Shown: positions 8,807-13,292 of the stretch, piece by piece | How positions within the stretch are numbered: the stretch's first letter is position 1 | How the letters are laid out: each line of letters opens with the position of its first letter | Assembly (NCBI GenBank): GCA_958349075.1 | Contig: CATWBR010000053.1 | Location: 1-14,567, forward strand | DNA length: 14,567 nt | Direction of reading: 5' to 3' | From: an uncultured Clostridium sp. | GTDB lineage: Bacteria > Bacillota > Clostridia > Lachnospirales > Lachnospiraceae | The notes under the pieces: generated by a model | What the model was told of the DNA's origin: nothing | The model's input: only the letters and a program-made list of their open reading frames with translations | The model's database searches: none | Program-made: the position numbers and the translations under genes

Positions 8807-9142
8807 TTAATAAAGCCAGATTCGAAACTGGAGGAGTACCGTCACAATCACCGCCATAACGCACAGTGTGTTGACCGCATAGCGAAGTGTCCGAAATGCC
8901 CACATCCTCTGCACCCTGGCATAGGATTCCTGGATTCTGCGCTCAAGAGCTCCTGCTATATCAAAGGTTCCGTCTCCTTTATCGAGCTGCTTCAAACCGA
9001 CATCCACCATAAAGTAGATCTCAAGCTCTTCCTGGCAGTTCCTGCAGGATTCAATATGCGCTAAAAACTCTTCCATCTCGTCGCCGGTCAGCTTATCATT
9101 AATATACGGCGTCACCAGATGCTCCGCTTCCTGACAAGTCAC
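8807..9142 (-). CDS. zf-HC2 membrane protein, anti-sigma-factor-like
   Basis: This 111-residue protein joins an N-terminal zinc-binding module to one C-terminal membrane helix. The zinc motif is HIESCRNC (His29, Cys33, Cys36), with Cys3 as a likely fourth ligand; this H-x3-C-x2-C pattern defines zf-HC2 anti-sigma domains. The hydrophobic stretch at about 90-107 (NTLCVMAVIVTVLLQF) predicts a single pass with the zinc module in the cytoplasm. The start is GTG at 9142, chosen because GGAGGTGA lies seven bases before it and Cys3 follows at once; there is no in-frame ATG nearby. Anti-sigma factors normally sit next to their sigma factor, but none is present here. It has its own promoter and leader hairpin and is the first gene of the polA operon, 78 bases before polA. 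The partner is unknown. Confidence 0.8.
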   Translation of the reverse strand: MTCQEAEHLVTPYINDKLTGDEMEEFLAHIESCRNCQEELEIYFMVDVGLKQLDKGDGTFDIAGALERRIQESYARVQRMWAFRTLRYAVNTLCVMAVIVTVLLQFRIWLY

Positions 9143-9162
9143 TGCCTCACCTCCATTTTAAC

Positions 9163-9196
9163 GGCAGAGCATAACCCTTTTAAGGCCTGCTCTGCC
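9163..9196 (-). promoter_or_regulatory. Perfect inverted repeat in the leader of the zf-HC2/polA operon
   Basis: GGCAGAGCA (9163-9171) and TGCTCTGCC (9188-9196) are exact reverse complements around a 16-base loop. The element lies between the promoter (-10 at 9208-9213) and the GGAGGTGA site, starting close to the predicted transcription start. Leftwards it is followed by GTTAAAATGG, not a T run, so it is a leader hairpin or operator, not a terminator. Confidence 0.55.
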
Positions 9197-9207
9197 CATT
9201 TTCGTAT

Positions 9208-9236
9208 ATCATACAATATTATACCCGATTTTTCAA
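9208..9236 (-). promoter_or_regulatory. Sigma-A promoter of the zf-HC2/polA operon
   Basis: Read leftwards, TTGAAA (9236-9231) is followed after exactly 17 bases by TATGAT (9213-9208). An overlapping TATAAT lies within the spacer, so a second start is possible. It sits just after the aldolase stop and 66 bases upstream of the zf-HC2 GTG start. No terminator separates it from the aldolase, so some read-through may also feed the operon. Confidence 0.65.
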
Positions 9237-9261
9237 GAGATTGAACAGGAATATGCGGTAT

Positions 9262-10239
9262 TTATGCACCCATTAACTGGCGGAACAGCCCGGAATATTC
9301 CGTGTTATGGTTCTCAACAAACTCGATGGCTTTGGAAGGATGCTTGCTCCCCTGTCCGGTCAGAAGATAGGGGATGTCATATCCCCAGAGGACTCCCGCC
9401 TGCTTAAGGGGCAGCACCTGTTCTTCTATAAATTCAATAATCGGCAGCTCATTGTATCGGGCCGATGCTCTCATATATCCCAGGAGCTGTTCTGTCGAAC
9501 AGTTCCCGGCGCCTCTTCCCATCCCGTTCACCGTCACATCCAGAAAGGACGCTCCGCTCCTCATCGCCTCAATCGTATTGGCAAACGCAAGCTGCTGGTT
9601 GTTATGCGCGTGGATTCCGACTCTGCGGGCCGCTTCTTTAGCGCCGCCGTTCTCCCTTCCATTCGCCCTGTTTCCGGCCGCTTCGATATAACGTCTTGTA
9701 AGCCTCCCAATCTCCTCCGGGTAAAAGGAACCGTAGCTGTCCACCAGGTAAACCGCATCGGCCCTGCTGTCATTCACCCTCTCAAGGGCCTCCTCTATCT
9801 CCGCATCCGTATTATTCGACACCGCCATAATATTGATCGCCGTCTCATAACCGCAGCCGTGGCAGTATTCCGCCATGTCAAGCGCCTCATCCATCTTATC
9901 CGCATAGGCGGCAATCCGTATCATATCGATTACGCTGTCCTCTCGTTTCAGGATGTCTTTTCTGTAATCGGTTCTTCCCACATCGGCCATAACAGAAATC
10001 TTCATGGAAGTTTTATTGTCCCCGACAATGGCCCTGATATCCTCTTCACGGCAGAATTTCCACTTGCCGAACTCCCTCCGGTCAAACAGCGCTTCAGAAG
10101 CTTTATATCCGAATTCCATATAGTCGATACCGGCCATAAGATTCGCCCGGTACAGCCCGCGTACAAAGTCATCCGTAAAATAAAAACGGTTAACCAGTCC
10201 TCCATCTCTTAATGTGCAATCCAAAATTTTCTGTTCCAT
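9262..10239 (-). CDS. HMGL-like aldolase, DRE-TIM metallolyase family
   Basis: The 325-residue product is a TIM-barrel metallolyase of the type in HMG-CoA lyase, isopropylmalate synthase and 4-hydroxy-2-oxovalerate aldolase. LDCTLRDGG (6-14) supplies the conserved Arg11-Asp12. GIHAHNNQQLAFANT (208-222) has the metal-binding His210 and His212. VNGMGRGAGNCSTEQL (237-252) is the usual glycine-rich motif of these aldolases. A charged insertion, roughly residues 188-206, precedes the HAHNN strand. There is no C-terminal partner-binding or leucine-sensing domain, which argues for an aldolase rather than a synthase. The substrate is unknown and no pathway genes are adjacent. The ATG at 10239 has AAAGGAG eight bases upstream. 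No clear promoter was found; the upstream DNA is the hairpin-rich repeat-like segment. Confidence 0.83.
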   Translation of the reverse strand: MEQKILDCTLRDGGLVNRFYFTDDFVRGLYRANLMAGIDYMEFGYKASEALFDRREFGKWKFCREEDIRAIVGDNKTSMKISVMADVGRTDYRKDILKREDSVIDMIRIAAYADKMDEALDMAEYCHGCGYETAINIMAVSNNTDAEIEEALERVNDSRADAVYLVDSYGSFYPEEIGRLTRRYIEAAGNRANGRENGGAKEAARRVGIHAHNNQQLAFANTIEAMRSGASFLDVTVNGMGRGAGNCSTEQLLGYMRASARYNELPIIEFIEEQVLPLKQAGVLWGYDIPYLLTGQGSKHPSKAIEFVENHNTEYSGLFRQLMGA

Positions 10240-10277
10240 GATTCTTTCTCCTTTCTGTCCTTATTGCTCTATGATAC

Positions 10278-10303
10278 ACGAAAGAGCCCGGTTTGCCGGA
10301 CTC
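10278..10303 (-). terminator. Terminator-like hairpin upstream of the aldolase
   Basis: Leftwards, GAGTCCGG (10303-10296), the loop CAAA, and CCGGGCTC (10291-10284) form an 8-bp stem with one G-U pair, followed by TTTCGTG. The T run is short. It closes the hairpin-rich segment and lies 44 bases before the aldolase start, so it would insulate that gene from upstream transcription. Confidence 0.5.
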
Positions 10304-10462
10304 TCGCGCCGAGCGCGGCCGCATAGCGGCATATTACATCTTCGCGCGAGTGCGCTTCAGCGACATTATTCCTTACCGCCTCAGTGCGATCCCCGCGGAG
10401 TTTTTTTATTTCATAGGACGAACTCCTATGAAACAACGAAAAGCACGCTTCGCGAACTTTTC
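10284..10462. repeat. Hairpin-rich intergenic segment, possible dispersed repeat element
   Basis: About 180 bases hold a chain of inverted repeats and little else. TTTCATAGGA / TCCTATGAAA (10409-10418 / 10424-10433) is a perfect 10-bp stem with a 5-base loop. GAAAAG / CTTTTC (10438-10443 / 10457-10462) encloses CGC-TTC-GCG. GCGCGAGTGCGC, GCCGCATAGCGGC and the palindrome TTCGCGAA are also present. A run of seven T lies at 10401-10407. CG-rich words such as CGCGCCGAGCGCGG set it apart from its AT-rich flanks. Open frames across it have no ribosome binding site and look like read-outs of the hairpins. It resembles a multi-copy intergenic element, but copy number cannot be seen in one window. Confidence 0.45.
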
Positions 10463-10475
10463 ATTGCCACTCAAC

Positions 10476-10511
10476 AAAAAAAGCCGATCCCTGCACATGC
10501 AGACATCGGCT
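10476..10511 (-). terminator. Strong intrinsic terminator of the small transcription unit
   Basis: Leftwards, AGCCGAT (10511-10505) pairs with ATCGGCT (10488-10482), and inside this CTGCA / TGCAG (10502-10498 / 10495-10491) pair around two bases. The helix therefore has 12 pairs and a small internal loop. Seven T residues end the unit at 10476. It lies 41 bases after the stop of the 36-residue ORF and has no other upstream gene to serve, because tRNA-Leu has its own terminator. Confidence 0.85.
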
Positions 10512-10532
10512 CATCATTTTCTGTTCAGTGTG

Positions 10533-10613
10533 TGGCTACTGATCGCTTCTGACTATACTCGAATGCTCATGAACAGTAAAAAAACCGGTACAAAATAAAA
10601 GTACCAGTAGCCA
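10533..10613 (-). repeat. Long-range inverted repeat spanning the 3' half of the small unit
   Basis: TGGCTACTG (10533-10541) and CAGTAGCCA (10605-10613) are exact 9-base complements. Between and beside them, CTGTTCA (10521-10527) and TGAACAG (10570-10576) form a 7-base pair of arms. The 9-base pairing excludes the internal terminator hairpin at 10578-10608, because both use ACTG at 10605-10608. Such competing helices are usual in regulatory RNA. Confidence 0.5.
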
Positions 10614-10663
10614 TAAAATGTATATGCAGTTGAATTTACACATCTAAGGCGGTCTGCTGTCAT
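10553..10663 (-). CDS. Unannotated 36-residue aromatic-rich membrane-type peptide
   Basis: The ORF begins at an ATG at 10663 and ends at TAG (10555-10553). AGGAG (10676-10672) lies eight bases before the start, and a perfect consensus promoter lies just upstream, giving a leader of about 24 bases. The peptide starts MTADRLRCVNSTAY; after it come a dense aromatic stretch, FYGYWYFYFVPVFLLFM, and the end SIRV. This predicts a short positively charged N-terminus and one membrane helix of about 20 residues, the size and shape of small membrane regulators or type I toxins. I recognise no family. One caution is that the aromatic core is encoded by a T-rich hairpin that itself looks like a terminator (10578-10608), so the locus may be a regulatory RNA and the peptide incidental. 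Confidence 0.5.
   Translation of the reverse strand: MTADRLRCVNSTAYTFYGYWYFYFVPVFLLFMSIRV
10578..10608 (-). terminator. Terminator-like hairpin inside the small ORF
   Basis: Leftwards, ACTGGTAC (10608-10601) pairs with GTACCGGT (10591-10584) with one G-U pair, around the loop TTTTATTTT; a run of seven T follows, the first of which closes the stem. By structure this is an intrinsic terminator about 110 bases after the predicted start, within the coding frame. Its 5' arm overlaps a sequence (10605-10613) that can pair instead with 10533-10541. Confidence 0.55.
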
Positions 10664-10693
10664 AATAAACACTCCTGTCAAATAGTTAGTTGC

Positions 10694-10722
10694 ATTATAG
10701 TGTATTGCATTTCATTTGTCAA
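10694..10722 (-). promoter_or_regulatory. Perfect consensus sigma-A promoter of the small unit
   Basis: Leftwards, TTGACA (10722-10717), 17 bases, then TATAAT (10699-10694): both hexamers and the spacing are ideal. The start would be near 10687. A 7-base direct repeat (TTGCATT on the forward strand, 10690-10696 and 10705-10711) overlaps the -10 and the spacer at a 15-base period and could be an operator. Confidence 0.85.
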
Positions 10723-10772
10723 CGTAAAAAACCCTAAATATATCATCGGTAAATCTTTCCCTGCCAATAAAG

Positions 10773-10805
10773 AAAACCCCGGAACCTTATAAAAAGATTC
10801 CGGGG
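10773..10805 (-). terminator. Intrinsic terminator of tRNA-Leu
   Basis: Leftwards, CCCCGGAA (10805-10798) pairs perfectly with TTCCGGGG (10784-10777). The helix continues inwards with a T-G pair and CTT/AAG, giving 12 pairs closed by TTTAT. TTTTCTTTATT follows. It begins 17 bases after the tRNA 3' end. Confidence 0.88.
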
Positions 10806-10822
10806 CTGCCCCTGCCAAGGAG

Positions 10823-10905
10823 TGCCGGCCACGGGACTTGAACCCGTACGGTGTTGCCACCAATGGATTTTGAGTCCACCTCGTCTGCCATTCCGACAGG
10901 CCGGC
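10823..10905 (-). tRNA. tRNA-Leu (anticodon CAA)
   Basis: The 83-base gene folds into a class II cloverleaf. The acceptor is GCCGGCC / GGCCGGC with discriminator A; the D stem is TCG / CGA with the loop GAATGGCAGA. The anticodon stem is GTGGA / TCCAT around CTCAAAA, so the anticodon is CAA, reading UUG. A long variable arm GGTGGCAACACC marks it as leucine, and the T arm is ACGGG-TTCAAGT-CCCGT. CCA is not encoded: CTCC follows the discriminator, so the tail must be added by CCA-adding enzyme. It is a single tRNA with its own promoter and terminator. Confidence 0.95.
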
Positions 10906-10921
10906 TACGCTGTCAGCGAAT

Positions 10922-10953
10922 ATTATATTACCAAAATTGTGAGAAAAATGCAA
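10922..10953 (-). promoter_or_regulatory. Candidate promoter of tRNA-Leu
   Basis: Leftwards, TATAAT (10927-10922) lies 16 bases before the mature tRNA 5' end. The overlapping TAATAT (10930-10925) is exactly 17 bases from a weak -35, TTGCAT (10953-10948). Either hexamer would give a 5' leader of roughly 10 bases for RNase P to remove. Confidence 0.5.
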
Positions 10954-11065
10954 CTACTTTTTATTCGCTTTCAGCTTTTTCTTTCCTGTATGAACCGTTA
11001 CATTTCCGGCTGTTCTTTCATTTTTACCTTTCGCTTATGCAGGACGCAGAAATAGAATGCGGAGA

Positions 11066-11084
11066 ATGACGGCTTATTCGTCAT
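11066..11084 (-). terminator. Weak hairpin after AICAR formyltransferase
   Basis: ATGACG (11066-11071) and CGTCAT (11079-11084) form a 6-bp stem with a 7-base loop just past the stop codon at 11090. The following leftward sequence TTCTCCGCATTC is only partly T-rich, so termination here would be inefficient. No better stop is visible before the tRNA-Leu promoter. Confidence 0.3.
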
Positions 11085-11089
11085 CCTTC

Positions 11090-12268
11090 TTAGTGATGGA
11101 ACAGACGGATTCCCGTGAATGCCATGACAATTCCGTATTTATTGCATACTTCAATCACATTGTCGTCGCGCACGGATCCGCCCGGCTGTGCAATATAGTT
11201 AACGCCGCTCTTGTGGGCGCGCTCAATGTTGTCACCAAACGGGAAAAATGCATCGGAGCCAAGGGTCACGCCGCTCATTTGATCGAGCCAGGCCCTCTTC
11301 TCCTCATATGTGAATACAGGCGGTTTCACCTTAAACGTATTCTGCCATACGCCTTCCGCCAGGATATCCATATACTCGTCCCCAATGTACACGTCAATGG
11401 CATTGTCCCTGTCGGCTCTTCTGATGCCGTCCACAAACTTAAGGTTCAGTACCTGGGGGGCCTGTCTTAAGAACCAGTTGTCCGCCTTCTGGCCGGCCAG
11501 CCTCGTGCAGTGCACCCGGGACTGCTGCCCCGCTCCCACGCCGATCGCCTGTCCGTCCTTTACGTAGCAGACAGAGTTTGACTGCGTGTATTTGAGGGTG
11601 ATCAGAGATACAATCATGTCAATTTTAGCCGCATCCGGAAGCTCTTTATTCTCCGTCACAATATTAGAGAGTAGTTCCCTGTCAATCTTAAGCTCATTTC
11701 TTCCCTGCTCAAACGTGATGCCATATACCTGTTTTTTCTCCACAGGAGCCGGAACATAGTCTGGATCGATCCGGATCACATTGTAATTTCCGTTCTTCTT
11801 GGCCTTCAGAATTTCCAGTGCCTCATCCGTATACCCCGGCGCAATGACGCCGTCGGAAACCTCGCGTTTAATCAGGCTGGCCGTATCCGCGTCACAGACA
11901 TCGGACAGAGAGACAAAATCTCCGAAGGAGGACATACGATCCGCTCCCCGCGCCCTTGCATAGGCACAGGCGATCGGTGACAGTTCTCCCATATCGTCCA
12001 CCCAGTAAATCTTTCTCATGGTCTCGTCGAGAGGCAGTCCCACCGCCGCGCCCGCCGGTGATACGTGCTTAAAGGATGCCGCCGCCGGAAGTCCTGTGGC
12101 CTGTTTCAGTTCTTTTACAAGCTGCCAGCCGTTGAATGCGTCAAGAAAATTAATATATCCCGGGCGGCCGCTCAGCACCTGAATCGGCAGTTCACTTCCG
12201 TCCTCCACATAGATTCTGGATGGTTTCTGGTTCGGGTTGCAGCCGTATTTTAACTCCAGTTCTTTCAT
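11090..12268 (-). CDS. AICAR formyltransferase, stand-alone (PurH C-terminal type)
   Basis: This enzyme transfers a formyl group from 10-formyl-tetrahydrofolate to AICAR, giving FAICAR, the ninth step of inosinate synthesis from PRPP. The 392-residue protein corresponds only to the transformylase part of bifunctional PurH. The catalytic Lys-His pair is in SFKHVSPAGAAVG (Lys67, His68), and GVGAGQQSRVHC, SDAFFPFGDNIERA and IAQPGGSVRDD are conserved blocks further on. The N-terminal MGS-like cyclohydrolase domain of PurH is absent, and no trace of it lies upstream: the ATG at 12268 has AAAGGAGG eight bases before it. The missing activity is supplied by the adjacent purO-like gene, 55 bases upstream, and the two should be co-transcribed. 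Confidence 0.93.
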   Translation of the reverse strand: MKELELKYGCNPNQKPSRIYVEDGSELPIQVLSGRPGYINFLDAFNGWQLVKELKQATGLPAAASFKHVSPAGAAVGLPLDETMRKIYWVDDMGELSPIACAYARARGADRMSSFGDFVSLSDVCDADTASLIKREVSDGVIAPGYTDEALEILKAKKNGNYNVIRIDPDYVPAPVEKKQVYGITFEQGRNELKIDRELLSNIVTENKELPDAAKIDMIVSLITLKYTQSNSVCYVKDGQAIGVGAGQQSRVHCTRLAGQKADNWFLRQAPQVLNLKFVDGIRRADRDNAIDVYIGDEYMDILAEGVWQNTFKVKPPVFTYEEKRAWLDQMSGVTLGSDAFFPFGDNIERAHKSGVNYIAQPGGSVRDDNVIEVCNKYGIVMAFTGIRLFHH

Positions 12269-12323
12269 TAAAACTTCCTCCTTTGTATTAAGCGTTACAG
12301 TATAAATGAACTGCAGCGATGTA

Positions 12324-13037
12324 TTACTGATTCTTATTAATAATCTTCGAGCATGTCTCTCTTGTCTCAATATCAATATAACGCACGAAAAGAGAAACCT
12401 TGTTGTCCGGGTTTAAGTTCTCCCACAAAAGATCCGCGAACTCGTCCATATCATCAGGAATGGAAATCCTCTTTGGTTCCCCCTCAAAGCTTGGAAGCGG
12501 ATTGCCGTCCTGCATATAGGTATGGATAAAATGGCCCTCTCCCGGCATTGGGTTCTGATATGCGTAGGTAAAGCGCAGACAGGAATCAGGTCTTCCGTTG
12601 TCGCTCTTTAAAATGGACATGGCATAATTGTAACCGCTGTCCTCGATGTGCATGATTCCCGAAATACGCGGTGTATAATTCGGTGCATCCGGTTCAAAAT
12701 CACGGCAGCGCAGCGACTGCTCGAATGTGAGCTGGATGTCCATCCCGTCGTAAATCGTATCGGTCTGATCTCCGTTTGTCACAATTGTCTTATTGCCCAG
12801 CACCCTGACCGGAGCATAGATGATCAGGCTCGGATCGGTGAGTTTGGATGGGTCGAAGGCCTGTGTGCGGATTCCGTCTCCGTCCTCCACAAAGACACGG
12901 TTCCTGCTGTTTTCGCTTCTTCCCATGATAAAATATGCTGTCACGGCTTTTGTGCCGTCTGCCGATCTGCCGATGATGATTCCGCGGCCTGGGTAGGAAT
13001 TATTCTTCAGTTCCTCTGCAATAGATAACATTTTCAT
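12324..13037 (-). CDS. IMP cyclohydrolase, PurO type
   Basis: This enzyme closes the ring of FAICAR to give IMP, the last step of de novo purine synthesis. The 237-residue protein is of the archaeal-type PurO family (IMP_cyclohyd), unrelated to the cyclohydrolase domain of PurH. It opens MKMLSIAEELKNNSYPGRGI and has the family blocks IIGRSADGTKAVTAYFIMGR (about 21-40) and SRNRVF (44-49), then an Ntn-hydrolase-like pattern of strands. The start at 13037 has AGGAGG eight bases upstream; a longer frame to 13121 would run into the leader hairpin region. It lies directly before the stand-alone AICAR formyltransferase, which makes the assignment strong. A terminator-like leader hairpin (13099-13124) suggests control by attenuation. 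Confidence 0.9.
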   Translation of the reverse strand: MKMLSIAEELKNNSYPGRGIIIGRSADGTKAVTAYFIMGRSENSRNRVFVEDGDGIRTQAFDPSKLTDPSLIIYAPVRVLGNKTIVTNGDQTDTIYDGMDIQLTFEQSLRCRDFEPDAPNYTPRISGIMHIEDSGYNYAMSILKSDNGRPDSCLRFTYAYQNPMPGEGHFIHTYMQDGNPLPSFEGEPKRISIPDDMDEFADLLWENLNPDNKVSLFVRYIDIETRETCSKIINKNQ

Positions 13038-13098
13038 AGTATGGACCTCCTGATTGTGCTCTTTTGATATCCTGGATTTTACTTCTTTCTGCTGCGGC

Positions 13099-13166
13099 AA
13101 AAAACCGTATGACCCGCACACGGTCTTTTACCTTCAATGAAAAGTACACTCTGCGGACTTTTTCAC
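13099..13166 (-). promoter_or_regulatory. Structured leader with terminator hairpin before the purO operon
   Basis: Leftwards, the first hairpin is a perfect 9-bp stem, TGAAAAAGT / ACTTTTTCA (13166-13158 / 13146-13138), with an 11-base loop starting CCGCAGAG. Thirteen bases later a second hairpin, ACCGTGTG / CATACGGT (13124-13117 / 13111-13104, one G-U pair), is followed by a run of six T starting in the stem, as in an intrinsic terminator. CCGCA in the first loop is complementary to TGCGG (13118-13114) in the loop and stem of the second, so the two could kiss or exclude each other. It does not match the purine or ZTP riboswitch consensus that I know. It could instead be the late terminator of the antiporter gene. 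Confidence 0.55.
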
Positions 13167-13196
13167 CGTAATTTTAAAAATAGCAACCTGATTTTA

Positions 13197-13226
13197 TTAT
13201 ATACCATTTTCCTCATTCTTTACCAG
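13197..13226 (-). promoter_or_regulatory. Candidate promoter of the purO operon
   Basis: Leftwards, a perfect TATAAT (13202-13197) follows TGGTAA (13226-13221, a weak -35) after 18 bases. The start would be near 13190, giving a leader of about 150 bases that contains both hairpins. The poor -35 suggests an activator or modest strength. The remaining DNA up to the antiporter stop (13227-13292) is AT-rich and shows no further signal. Confidence 0.4.
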
Positions 13227-13292
13227 TTAGTTTTATTGATTTTTTTTAGAAGCTGACCTTATAACTGTTCATTGTTTATTTCGCTATTCTTA

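Noticed and set aside
9307..10212. A 301-codon forward frame opposite the aldolase gene
   Set aside because: It lies wholly antisense to a gene with clear DRE-TIM motifs, has no family-like motif and lacks a start signal. It is a mirror of the coding strand's codon bias.
10214..10598. Two overlapping forward open frames of 101-112 codons across the hairpin-rich segment
   Set aside because: They have no ribosome binding site or promoter, read through GC-rich palindromes and the antisense of the small transcription unit, and overlap the aldolase start. Their protein-like look comes from the repeat-like DNA itself.
13038..13190. Known purine or ZTP riboswitch before the purO operon
   Set aside because: The three-way junction cores of the purine class and the CCGCC-GGGC core of the ZTP class are not present; only the two hairpins described are seen.
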